Program-made: the position numbers and the translations under genes | Notes under the pieces: model-generated | Seen by the model: the letters and a program-made list of their open reading frames with translations, nothing else | The model's database searches: none | What the model was told of the DNA's origin: nothing | Origin: Leptasterias polaris | Taxonomy: Eukaryota; Echinodermata; Asteroidea; Forcipulatida; Asteriidae | NCBI GenBank assembly: GCA_037783415.1 | Contig: JAZGTN010000119.1 | Span: forward strand, 3,418,001-3,482,000 | Reading direction: 5' to 3' | DNA: 64,000 nucleotides | In this document: in pieces, positions 11,501 through 23,100 of the stretch | Numbering within the stretch: the first letter of the stretch is position 1 | Layout of the letters: the number at the start of each line of letters is the position of its first letter

Positions 11501-14500
11501 TTTCTGTTTAGCAGAGTGTGGGTTCGAATCCCGGTAGTAGCACTTGTGTCCTTGAGCAAGATACTTTATCGTAACTGCTTTAATTGTCCTTTGGATGCGA
11601 CATTAAGCAGCAGGTTCTGCGTGCTAGGATTGGCAGTGCATGTAAAAGAACCTTCTGGAACTTATCATGGAAGAGTAAGGGTTAACCCTAATGTAAGGGT
11701 TTAACCCTAATGTTTCTGGCTCGCATAGCAACTTTATACTAACTGTGCCAACAAGTGTAATGCATATGACACCTGCTCAAGAAACCCTCCGCCCCACACC
11801 ACAAAAAATAAAATACATGGTGCCTACCCGGGACTTACCAAATAATGCAGCAATATTAAGGAGCTGACCAAATATACAACTTTCAGGAGGTTCTGTTCCA
11901 GTGTCACTGCAAAAGACAAAATTACAGAAATATAATAACAAATATTGTAGAGCTTAAAAATTCATAAAGAAAAAAAAAAACATTATAAGGGAGATTGAAA
12001 TAAGGGGGGGAAAAGGGACAGACAGTACAAGATACGATTGTATTTATTTGTCGATCTTGTCATGAGCCTAACCTAATATAAATGTTATGTTAAATTCACC
12101 TGTCTGAAACCAAAATTTACTTGAGTCCACCTAGAGTCGATCCTAATCTATTTGGTTTGGCATGACTCTGGGGCCTGTCTGAACCGGATGTTAATTACTT
12201 AATACCATCCTAACAATTGTAAAAGGAAATTGTTCCGAAATTGATCTCATCGTCAGGCCAATGCAAAAACATTGTATCTAAATTTTGCGACAGCGTTGTA
12301 TCTCGGACGAAAATGCTCCATGTAAAAACATCATATCACAGTGGGTACTTGTTTTGAGTGTATATCCAGTCTATTTTAACGAGATTATAACAACATTATC
12401 AAATAACAAACCACAAGGAAAACTAACAGGGTAAAGTTTAAATGATTTGGGGTTGAACAAAGAAAAATTGACAAGAGCGGGATTTGAACCAACAACCTCT
12501 AGATTAACATGACGGCGCTCTACCAACTGAGCTACATGTTGGCGGTTTCCCTAACTTGTCAATATGTTTGTTTCGGGGGTGCCAGTCAGAAGCCATTCAA
12601 CCGTAATATAGAACATTTTGGAATTGTCAAACTCACACGCAACATTTATGTGCTATTTTAGAAGATAATGACGTTTTTGTAATGACCCATCATCACAATC
12701 AAACTTCCTGTGGTATGACTTTACCTTATATAAGGAAATCCTGGGCTGACGTGTCCTAGTCCAACAGCTATACAATACCTGCAATGATAGAAAATAAATA
12801 ACAGAATTAAATGTTAAAAATTAAATGTTAGAAATTAATGATAAAAATTTTTAAAAATAAATGTCAGAAATTATTGATAAAAATCAAAAAATTCAATTAA
12901 ATGATAACAATTAAATGATAAAAATTTAATGATATAAATTAAAAGATGGAATTTCAAATGATAATAATAATAATAATGTGCATTTATAACGGGCCATGTC
13001 TGTCATACATAACAATCCTTGCGCCAAAATATCTAATTTGCTGGAGCTTGTTAAGAATGATTTTATAGGACCATAGAAATTAAATGTTAGGAACAAAATG
13101 ATAGAAATGAAATGATAGGAACTAAATCAAAGAAAATAAAGGATAGAAACATTAAAATAACGGTATAAAAGTACATTTTAGTTTTCCATATTGAGGAATA
13201 GTTATTGACCTATCAAAAGTACAAACAAATTACAGAAAGAACAAACCAAAACTAAAAGCCAATGGCACATGCCTGGAATTAAAAAAGTTAACTAAACAAC
13301 TGTGACTCGATGCCACTGGCTACAATAGACCCTTCCCATGAAATATTTAAATTGCACATCACGCGTGCGCACTTACACTGCTGGTTGGCAAAATGATGGA
13401 ACATTGCCCCTTTTTGTGTGGGGCTGATGGTGGCGTGACGCAGACGCGCTTGTGCGTCTACTTAGTGCACAACTCTATGGCGTTTGCCAACCAGCAGGGT
13501 CTGTACGCATGCGTGAATGTAATTAGCATATTTCATGGGAAGGGTCCATTGCACAAAGAACAAAAATATATAAATATAAAAATAGACATTTTTAGTATGT
13601 ACATATAAAATTACAAACTTTTACTGCAAAAAAGTACATCAAAAATAAAAAATGTATACCTGATGAACAGGGATACATTTGTAGTAATTATGTTGTAAAG
13701 TGCCTTGATCTAGCTACTACATGTAGGATACATGTGCGCTATTTAAGAACCAAGTGTTATACAAGAGGTGAATACAAGAGAACTAGTGAGAAGGCTGAGA
13801 CAGTATTGTGTTGGATTAACCCCTTAGTTCCTGCTAGTTTAAGCAGCTTGGGGTTTTCTGCTCCCGATGGAGTTGAGAAAGTTTGAGAAATAGTCAAAGT
13901 ATACCTGATGAACAGGGATAATAATGTTGTAAAATGCCTTGATCTAGCTACTACATGTAGGATGTGTGCGCTATTTAAGAACCAAGTGTTATACAAGAGG
14001 TGTATACGTCATGAGAACCTGAGAGGGCCGAGACAGTATTGTGTTGGATTAACCCCTTAGCGCTAATATAAGCAGCTTGGGAGTTGAGAAAGTTTGAGGA
14101 CTGGTCAAAGTATGCAGGATGATCCAGGAATAATATGTTGTAAAATGACTTGATCTAGCTAGGAGGATATGTGCAGTATATCATAAGAACCGAGTAGGTA
14201 TAGGCATTTCTCATGGTGCGGCAATTTTGATTTTCTCCCATTCAACTCAATGTAACCAAACCGAGGCTGGAAGGGCAAATAGTCTGGTTCCTTTTTGTAA
14301 AAATAATGTTAGCATCCATTACTGTTACTGGTTACAGGGAACATGACCAAGATGGTGGCATGATAAAGGTCTTTTAGTTCATACTCACGGAATTATCATT
14401 GAGAGTCCCAAGAAGAGTCCAACAGATAGCGGTAACCAGCCGAGACCGGCGAAAATTGACGGTGAACACATTGTCTCCTTTTTCAGGACAGTCTGTTGAC

Positions 14501-14974
14501 TGCACAGAGAACAAAAGAAAAATAAATTATTATAATTTTCAAGTATAAAGTAATAAACCACAAGGAAAACTGACTGGGTAGATTTTTAATAATTTGGGGT
14601 TGAACAAAGAAAAATTGACAACAGCAGGATTTGAACCAACAATCTCTGAATTAGCATGCCGGCGCTCAACCAACTGAGCTACCTAGCCCTATGTTTGGTG
14701 GTATTCCTATTTTGTCAATTTCTCTATTCAGAGAAGCCAGTAAGAAATTGAAGACATACAACATTTATAATTTTCAAGTTTTTACTAAAACAAGTTGACC
14801 TGGTTTGTTGGTCAACTGTGATGAAAACTATAGTCATCTCCAATGCTTTACAACTTCTTGTAAATTAACCAAAGCTAAATACCTTTGTAGAGTGGATGTG
14901 GATGTGGACCCATACAGTGCACTGACACCATTCTCTGATTTATCACTGTTTTCCAATTCGACAACTTCACTCAT
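8599..14974 (-). CDS. DRAM: DRAM-A: six-helix DRAM/Frag1/Sfk1-family lysosomal membrane protein
   Basis: Minus-strand exons in order: 14974-14883, 14499-14389, 12778-12725, 11906-11839, 11400-11258, 9776-9531, 8757-8599. They sum to 873 bases, 290 residues plus TAG, all junctions in frame. DRAM proteins are multi-span membrane proteins of lysosomes and endosomes that promote autophagy. Family marks seen: GHVSPGFPYIS, then GTEPPESCIFGQ, VRYKQ, LKWNKAAVIVG, ANFQ, and a last helix with HVVSTASEWGMA and TFTREFQ. Six hydrophobic segments fit the family. The start MSEVVELENSDK lies in the first exon; it adds about 40 hydrophilic residues before helix 1, with a second possible start at MCSPS. The last exons encode a short cytosolic tail. 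DRAM-B lies upstream in tandem. Confidence 0.93.
9168..9345. repeat. 44-bp tandem repeat, about four units
   Basis: acagtacaccctaatcaggg...ttagccaaccc recurs four times with few changes, inside the last intron of DRAM-A. It has no spacers and is not a CRISPR array. Confidence 0.85.
10844..11090. mobile_element. 247-bp MITE flanked by TTAA (piggyBac-type target)
   Basis: Left end agggacacgttgccttcgat and right end atccaaggcaacgtgtccct form TIRs of about 38 bp; TTAA flanks both sides (10840-10843 and 11091-11094). It sits in a DRAM-A intron. Confidence 0.85.
11455..11735 (+). mobile_element. Leu/Ser-tRNA-like SINE
   Basis: gtcatggccgggtggttaag, then actcaagctctggtgtttct, gtgtgggttcgaatccc and the tail gtccttgagcaaga identify the family. 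The 3' part shows a short gtaagggtttaaccctaatg repeat. Confidence 0.8.
12398..12600 (-). mobile_element. tRNA-like SINE (second family), minus orientation
   Basis: Contains tagctcagttggtagagcg and ggttcaaatcc on the minus strand and the tail words gaacaaagaaaaattgac. Same family as 548-772. Confidence 0.75.
13326..13548. mobile_element. 223-bp MITE with tagacccttcccatgaaat TIRs
   Basis: The left end tagacccttcccatgaaata is mirrored by atttcatgggaagggtcca at the right. The inner part is also partly self-complementary (ctgctggttggcaaa against tttgccaaccagcag). Confidence 0.8.
13652..14195. repeat. Tandem repeat of about 210-250 bp, 2.4 units, in a DRAM-A intron
   Basis: Blocks starting at tatacctgatgaacagggat occur near 13657 and 13902, with a weaker third near 14110. 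Each has cttgatctagctactacatg, ctatttaagaaccaagtg and attgtgttggattaacccc in order. Confidence 0.75.
14548..14745 (-). mobile_element. tRNA-like SINE (second family), in DRAM-A intron 1
   Basis: Same layout as 12398-12600: the minus strand carries tagctcagttggttgagcg and ggttcaaatcc. Confidence 0.75.
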
Positions 14975-15867
14975 TTTACCAGATTCAACTAAACAACAGA
15001 ATTGGTAGTACTGTCACAAACTCCTATCGACAGTTTATGGTTGGCAGAATGAGGTTTTGAAATCCGAGATTTGTAGAATTGTCCTTCGAATGGTATGTAC
15101 ATGTACGTACAGGAAGTTGCATGCACTGTATGTGATGAGCCAAGTTCCTGTGTGTTTGTGCTTAAATGTAATTGGATTTGATCTTTGGCCTAAATTATCC
15201 CATTGCGCACACACACCTTTATTTACAATGTATCTATCAATCACAATGATTATAGTGTAGGTGAAAGGTCAGTAAGGCCAATAATTGTCCAATGACTTTA
15301 CTTGACAAACTATAACTCAATTCGTACATTTCTCAACCAACATAGTAATTTTGTTTTACACAAAACTTATTTTGGTTTTACGGCAAACACTTAAAATTAA
15401 ATGGCTAATCAGTGTTAGTGTTGCTATTGATTTGACCTCAACAAACAGTGAAGCAAATGTATTTAGTTTGCATAATGAAAGTAAAACAATAACATTTAAT
15501 TAAAAAGTAAGTGAAAAATAAGTGTTTCAATGAATTAGAAAAAATAAAATAAATAGGGGAAGGGCAGAAATGGAGTGAATGAGTGCAAGGCATGCTGGAG
15601 AGGAACTAAACCGTGGGAACGAAGGTGGAAGTAAAAATGGGGAAGAAAAAAGAAGAAAAGTTTGTGGGTCACGGACAACAGAAGGAAACTAAATTACCGT
15701 ACAGATACTTAGAAGCCTGACACAATCATGGAGATAGCTAGCTACCTTTCACTTTCACTCTCTTAAAAACTGGCTGGCGTATGGACTCGATGAGTGTATA
15801 ATGCCAGGCTTGTGCAGGGTATGGGGATTTATTGGAGCAGTTGTTACTTGAAGTTGTTCAAGCTTTT

Positions 15868-15950
15868 AGTGCATTCACAAACAATGAGTCATCAAGGGCA
15901 TTCCACTCCACTACGGATCTTGGGAAGAAGGCGAATTTGTGGATGTAGGC
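15868..15950 (-). mobile_element. LINE reverse-transcriptase C-terminal scrap
   Basis: The minus strand reads IHKFAFFPRSVVEWNALD followed by DSLFVNALKA and a stop, the classic C-terminal FxPRSxxEWN motif of CR1-like non-LTR retrotransposons. The upstream part is missing. Confidence 0.7.
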
Positions 15951-16420
15951 CTACCTGACCACCATGATCAAACCGTCAACAGAAACTGATGGAGGAAATC
16001 CTGAGCAGTGGACTTCCTGTTTGCTTTTTTAAAGACTTTTTGGGACTTTTGGTTTTGAACACGAAAGAAAGGTGAGGAGGCGCCCTCACTCTGTCAAAAC
16101 CCTCAGGTCCCTTGCTAAAGTCTTCAGTTTCACAAACCCACACACTTGTAAAGACAAGGACTCGAACCAACACTTCAGTGACTGACCACAAGTTTCAAAT
16201 TAAACTCAATGTGCTAGAATCTACATTTCTCGACCATGACACATAATTTGCACTCCTCTCCATATCCAGTGGCACAGAACGTTTATTAGAAATAGTAGTG
16301 TGTCACTGTCAAATAATGGTTGGCCAACTGATCATGTATCTGTATCTGTCTGTATAGTACTGCACACAAACTCCACTATCGGGATATCAATGGTGCAGGC
16401 GCGTGGTGGCTAGTAGTGGA

Positions 16421-16870
16421 TTAGTAGTGGGCCCCCCGAATAAAGGTAGACATATGCATGTCACTTAGTCTTGTCTTGAAAGTGTCTATAGTAGGGGATT
16501 TGCGAACGTTTACAGGGAGAAGGTTCCATTCGGCCATGGTTCTTGGTAAAAATGAAAATTTATAACAGTCTTTCTTTGTTGTGGGGTGAAGAAATGAGGT
16601 TGCGGAGGATTTCCTTGTTTGAATTCCTACTGTGGCAGGTTGTGATTGATACCCGTCAGAGTTAATGGCTACAGCGTGATGAATAGATTTGTACAGAAGT
16701 GTGAGTCTTGAGGTAGCTCGTCGATTTTCAAGGGATTCCCATCCCAGCTCCGCTATCATTGATGAGACACTGCTAGTCCTCCTAGAATGTAATGGATATC
16801 TTGCCGGTGTGGCAGGAGATTCTGTCCCCTGGTGATTCTGCCCCCTGGTGATTCTGCAAACATACGGCAA
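16421..16870 (-). mobile_element. LINE reverse-transcriptase C-terminal fragment
   Basis: An open frame on the minus strand includes GWESLENRRATSRLTLLYKS and FSFLPRTMAEWNLLP then VNVRKSPTIDTFKTRLS, the usual end of a non-LTR retrotransposon ORF2. The N-terminal part of the frame (ITRGQNHQG...) comes from an unrelated MITE end, ggcaggagattctgtcccc, so the fragment starts near 16770. No reverse-transcriptase catalytic motif remains. Confidence 0.75.
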
Positions 16871-17060
16871 ACTGTTTACAAACTTTCTCCTGCTACAAAT
16901 GTAGTGCCCTTAACCTCCTCGAGCCTTCTCCTAGAACTATGAGGTTCGATTCGCTATCGTGGAGATGGTGAACCTCATAATAGTTCTAATCTAGGGGTAC
17001 CTCCAGTCCACGGTAATTTCCCCAAAAAGGCATATGGGGGACAGAATCTCTGGAGCGAGG
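16817..17060. mobile_element. MITE fragment(s) with ggagattctgtcccc ends
   Basis: ggcaggagattctgtcccc at 16821 and gggggacagaatctctgg near 17037 are inverted. The same end recurs in the insertion at about 59899-60063. Confidence 0.5.
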
Positions 17061-17352
17061 ACATTATTTCCCTGAGCTGAGGTGAACATTGAAACTTGAA
17101 AGGCAGGGAGATAAACCACCCACCAGCAAGCAGTACGTGGATAGAGTAAGAGTTTAAGACCTTTGAAATACTGTCCACCTGGCCCACAGTTCATGGGTTG
17201 ATCTGTCTATAGTTGCCCTACGAAATAGAATAGGGCCAATCCACTTTGTATCCTTGCGGAGTGAATTGGCCCTTACTAAGCAAGGCCTACCCCTACTAGT
17301 TGCGATAATCGTAACCCTCCATCCTCCCGACGGTCGGCGGGGTCATTCCAAA

Positions 17353-17909
17353 ATGGCGGCTCCCACATCGCGGAAAGTAAGTCGCACAATTATTGTTTGA
17401 AATATCTTTTTTTTTAAGTTCTTGTTTGAACATCCAAAACACACAAGGCAAGCTAAGACTAGAGCTTAATGAACACATTTAGCTGGTTTAAACCGCCGAC
17501 TGGCCCGTAGGGAATGCGCTATAATTATTAATTGTTTATAAAAATGGCTGTTTCTTAGCTTAAAAAGAAATGGTCGGGATGTGTGGCCAAGGATTCAGCT
17601 AGCCTTGGCCACACAAGTGGGGCTATGTGGTGCAACCACTAAACAGGGGCAAACACTGAAACAGTGCTCCCTTCGTTCCCACCACCACCACAGAGCGTGT
17701 CTTTCGACCATGCTACATTATTAGTACGTTGGGACACAGTACGTAGGTATAGGTACAGAATAGAGAGGGAAACAACTACAAAACCAAATTCCGCAGCACG
17801 CCACCACTCTAGCTCCCTCAATATCTGGCCGATTACTCTAAATTTTAGTCTTACCTGTCAAGATGGGTTAATATATACAGCAAAAAACAGGAAAATTGTA
17901 CAATTCTAA
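17353..17909 (+). CDS. Possible small two-exon gene starting MAAPTSRK (unknown)
   Basis: I do not recognise it. Exon 17353-17376 reads MAAPTSRK and ends at a strong gtaagt donor; an acceptor after ccaccaccaccacag opens exon 17694-17909, which continues in frame (SVSFDHATLLVRWDTVRRYR...) to TAA, 79 residues in all. The start codon lies in tccaaaATGGCGGCtccc, a YY1-like start motif common at housekeeping promoters, and the surroundings are richer in CG than the flanks. The second exon has no family match that I know and may be non-coding, so this could be a promoter with a non-coding or differently spliced transcript. Confidence 0.22.
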
Positions 17910-18122
17910 AGGCCTTAAAAAGGCGTCAGAAAATCGCAAAAGCTTCGTCGAAAATAAACACCATTTTGTTTTCGTTTTCCTGCTGTGTGTGTGTCCCCGG
18001 GTGTGTGTGTAAATGTGCAATACTCGAATGAGTCGGTCATCGTTCATGCGCATTGGAAAATTCACCAGGACTTGTTGATTTATGGAATGGGTAAGCCAGC
18101 TATAGTGGCCTCTGATGTGATG

Positions 18123-18255
18123 AACATACCCCCATTGAAGGATGATTCAAAAAAGGGAAAAATAGCCCAAATTCCACATAATCATAACTATTGCCGCTAC
18201 AAACATACCCCCATTGAAGGATGATTCAAAAAGGGAAATAATAGCCCGATATTGC
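18123..18255. repeat. 81-bp direct tandem duplication
   Basis: aacatacccccattgaagga starts at 18123 and again at 18204, followed by the same tgattcaaaaa...gggaaa block. Confidence 0.8.
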
Positions 18256-20190
18256 CCTTATGAACATGAACTTACCCATGAGTTGTACTAATGAAATAAT
18301 CCAAAAGAACCTTTCACGTGACTAATATGTAAAGCAGGTTTTAGTTCATAAACTCCTGAATATTCAGTTTATGCAAACTATTCGACAATAACTGCTAATT
18401 TTAATATTCATAGAAAATTAAATATTCATTATGACCTTTTACTAAACAGGTAAAAATGGGAGAAATTTGTAGAACTATCAAACCAATTTTGGTATCAATC
18501 CCTCATAGCCTAGCGGTAAATAGGCTATGCTCTTGTGCATATAATTTGTTCTCTCTTGATACAGGTTCAATTCCCGGTAAGTACATTGCATTATTTAATT
18601 GCTTGCAAATTGCAAATGCTTGCAAATGTTCAATTCCTTCCACAGAGAGTAAGTGAATGATGGGGAGAGGTAGTGGGGGAGGAGGAAAGAAGACTGGGGA
18701 AAGAAGCGTGTTTTTTATTTTTCAAATTTTAGGATTTTACTATAAATAATTTTTTTTTTAAATCGGTCCCCTATGAAAACTATTTATTTTACATTTTGGG
18801 GTACTAACCCTATCGATAGAATACATCCTCAGGTGTATATTGGTTTAAAAAAATATTTAAAAAACGTCCAGAAGGTGGTGGCGTGCTCCGGAAACTTTTC
18901 CAGAATTAGTCTAATTCTACCTCCATGATTGAACATACAAAATAATTACAACATGGTCTAATTCTACCTCCATGATTACAGTAGTAGCTAGTACAAATTA
19001 CAACAATCATGACAATACTTTTACTTACTTTTTAAGTACAAATTCTTTATTGACAGACTAAACTGGAGGGGTGTCAAGTTCTCTTAATCTTATCTATAAT
19101 CCCGACAAGTGCTCATGTTTAAATTGTGACATAAAACAGTCAGTTGTCAGTAAAATAAGACTTTAAGTTATAATGTCATTTTTTAGCACGGAAATTGGCT
19201 GTATCCGCATTCAGTGTCAGGTGCCTAGATCATTATTTATGTCATCAACATTTTCTCGCAGGGATTGGTTTATACCATTTTTAAGACAGGTATTTATTTA
19301 CGTGCGCTAATACTTGATTTATACATTTATTTAATTTCAACTGCAACTATTTTATAAAATGTACAATCTATAATTATCTCACATTAGGTTATAAACAGTA
19401 AAAAGTATAATAAGAACAAAAAGTTAATTTTTACAAAGAAACTATGAATTTGAAAATTAAACAAAATACCTAAACGAAAAGTTCAGTAGCCTTGACGTTG
19501 ATGGCGCATTTGTATTTTCTCGTGAATTATGAAACTGATAGAGTCGAAGGTTTGTTAAAGGGAATCACTCTTAAAATAAATGGCGATAAAAACTTACTTA
19601 TAGTCAGAAGGACATCAGTTTTCGATAGTAAAAATCATTTTAGAATCATTTCTATTCGAAGTAATGTTGCTCTGATTTATCATGGTGACAACGAGAAATT
19701 ATGCTCGTGCACCAAGAGCACTCTTCAAACCATACTACCAAAGGTTGACACTGAGTAAGGGGAGGAGGTGGGTTGAGCAGTTTTCTGCTAACATAAGCTG
19801 TGACAAAGTGACAATAAATTTGCTCCAGCCAAACTTTCAGCCACTCATTTGCAAGACCGATCCTTATTGGTCAGTCTCGTTAATCAAGCCAACAGCACAC
19901 TCGTGAGCTTTGCTCTCATTGGTTGTCCTGAGTACAATTTGGCTTTGCACATTATTAGTAGTCCGTTCGAATGATTTACTAAATCTGTTCGGGAGGTTTG
20001 TCAATAGGCCTATGTCTTTATATTAAAGACTATAAAGACCAGGCCGTTAAACTCAGTGCAAAATTCCATTTGTAAACATTGAAGGGAACAATTCCCCAAG
20101 ATATTTCCTCTATCACTCAGCCCCACTATATTTACAGCCACTGTCAAAGTTAGAAACTTCTAGGACAGCAGCCCCCTTCCTGTGATAGAA
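18256..20190. other. AT-rich intergenic stretch between DRAM-A and DRAM-B
   Basis: I see no supported exon. A tRNA-like scrap with ggttcaattcccgg is present near 18490-18585, without a foldable cloverleaf. The 3' UTR of DRAM-B would lie at the right end. Confidence 0.45.
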
Positions 20191-20196
20191 TTGGTT

Positions 20197-23100
20197 TCAC
20201 GCCAAGGTTTCATATGGATGAACCAATGGCATTTGACACGGTTTGACCCCTCCTGTTTGACTTTCGATCGTCCCGAACTCTCGAACGAATGTGAGAAAGA
20301 ATAACATAAAGGCGATTGTGTTGGCCCACTCCGAGGTCGTGCTGACGATGTGGAATGCAAAGCTCTGAAATGAAGAGAAATAGTGACAGCCTTGGTCAGG
20401 ACCAAAAATTCTAAAAAAATACAACAGCAAAAAACCCAAACAAACAAAAACAGACCACCAAAACCGTCACCATGGCCATGCCCGATATGGCAGGTGTTCC
20501 CGAGTTGTTCCCCCACTCTTTTCTCTCGTACAGAACTACCCCCCGTAAAGTCCTCAAAAGACATCCTGAAATTTCAGAACACACACTAATGAAGACATGT
20601 GTCACAGAAAAATCTTGTTTTAACTTGAACAATTATTAATTTGTCATTTAAGCCACCACACGCCACAAATTATTCTGTATAGCTTTTTGAAAATTGGACC
20701 CTGTCGTGCTCGAGGATTCAAATAGACCTTATGCATTGACGTCACCAAGCCGCCATCTTAGAGGTAAACTGATGACGAAACAATGGAAACGCGCTGATTT
20801 GTACGCGCGGCGCACAGGACTAACCAATGAACATCTTCCTTTTTACCTCTAGGCGAGGGCGCCCTACTCAAATGACGTCATATGCATAAGGTCTATAGGG
20901 GTAGATTTATATCCCAATTGGGGTAGTTTGTTGCTCTAATCACAGAAGAGTTCCCCGATTAGGGATCAATGATATCCTCAATGGGAGAGGGTTTCAATTG
21001 GGGTAGAAGTATCCTTATTGATTGGTAAACTCTAACTTTCCAAAGGTTTCCTTTATAGGAAATAATAATTATTGGCATTGTCATTCGGAGAATTAAGCTT
21101 AACCTGGTCAAGGGTACAACAACAGCCAGCTACATAGTACATACCAAATGTTTTGGAAGCGATTCTATGTGAGACAACTCATCAAACAACAAGTCTAAAA
21201 ACAACTGAGTCAAGGAATTTAATAAGCACACAAATCATTTTTCTAAGCAGTGCAGTCAGTGCTTCATGTTTACTAGAATATTTCAAAAGGATACTTGTGA
21301 TGATGAAGAACGTGGTTAAGATTGAGAAAAACAATCGCAGACGACACGTAAGGACAGAGCAGTGCTCAGGCGCCAGTTTGTAAGATATCAAACTCTGCAT
21401 GAACCCATAAACGGACCCTCCACCGAAGCACAAAGCTCCACCAATCAAGTGGACACTATTTATATTTGGTTTCTGTTGAAGACAAACAAAATAAATAGAA
21501 TATAGAGCAGTTATGGCATCATTTGTTATTGTATTTACTGTTAATTTTCCTACAAAACTGCACCCCTTAAAGTCCGTGTATGAAATTTGTTTTGAAAAAA
21601 GTACAACACAGCGGGACATTGACAAGTTTGTACAGTCTGTTAATCGTCAAAGTAATGCATCTAAACTCATACAAAATGTTCAATAAAACCAAACCATAAT
21701 GTGAACATGGAGGAGTGAATTTATGATCATCTTTAACAGAGCCAGTACACATTTCTGAGGTGGGAGAAAATTGATAAAACATCTGCTTTATTTGAGGCTA
21801 TTTGATACGCTTTTTGATATACGACTGGTTTGTCGGAGAATATAATAACGAGATGAAATCTCGACTATTTCATTTCACGAGGCGAAGCCAAGAGAAATGG
21901 GAAAGCCAGATTTCACCCCTTGATTATAATTCTGCGACAGTGCACGAGCGAAATGCATTCAGTATTTGTTTCATATAATAATAATAATGGATACTTATAA
22001 TGCGCCACGTCTGTCACTAGTGACACTCCTGGCGCAGAGCCCAAAGCTCACATCTGGGAACCATATACAAATAAACAGAAAATTAAACAACTTATTAAAA
22101 GAGATGGGTTTTAAGTTCATTCTTGAATGTGAGGTAGGAAGTCTCCTTTCTCAGTTTGATGGGTAATGAGTTCCAGAGGGAAGGCCCGGACCGAGAGAAA
22201 GAACGGTTTCCCCAGGAGTGATGTGAGAGGGGCACACGAAGAAGATTTGTGTCGGAGGAACGAAGGCGTCGTTGTGGTTCATGGCGTTGTAGCAGGTCTT
22301 GGAGGTATAACCCATACTTCAGATCCGAGTCATTTTGAACAAATTTTTCACGATAAACACAGAACAAACACGAAAATAACACATGTCCATCCCATTATCT
22401 GAAAATACTAAACACCCCCCTTAAACAACATGGACGACTCCATGTCCAACATTGCACCGTGACACGAACTTTCCTCGCTTGGACAAACGGGCGGGAACAA
22501 TCATTTTGAAAACGACGCTGCGAAGTGCGCTGTAACGTGCCACAAGCATCCTATATTGTTATCAATAGATGGATTGCAATACGCGTCATTGACCGATATC
22601 TTTGATGTAAAACAATGGTCAAGTCCACGCGTGTACGCGCTACGCACGACTCTCAGCCAATGATAGCTCTTTACGCGTGCACGCGTATTGCAATCCATCT
22701 ATATAGACCTTATGCATTGACGTCACCAAGCCGCCATCTTAGAGGTAAACTGATGATGAAACAATGGAAACGCGCTGATTTGTACGCGCGGCGCACAGGA
22801 CTGGCCAATGAACGGCTTCCTTTTGACCTCTAGGCGAGGGCGCCCTACTCAAATGACGTCATATGCATAAGGTCTATTATAAAGGACTCTTACATTAATT
22901 GTTGTAGCGTCACGCATCGCGGCAGTAAATAAATGGCAAAAAGACGCGTGTTCCATCAATCAAATGACAAGGTTCTCTGTGCGCGGTATAATGGTACACT
23001 CAGTCAACATTGTAAAAATTGAATTTGGGGTTGGATGCGAGACCATTCAGGGAGGGGATAACAATTTTTTTAAACTTTGATTATTTTGAATGGCAGGCAC

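Noticed and set aside
17639..17821. Minus-strand frame with a hydrophobic FGFVVVSLSILYLYLRT segment
   Set aside because: It has no ATG (opens with TTG) and no good donor; not supported as a gene.
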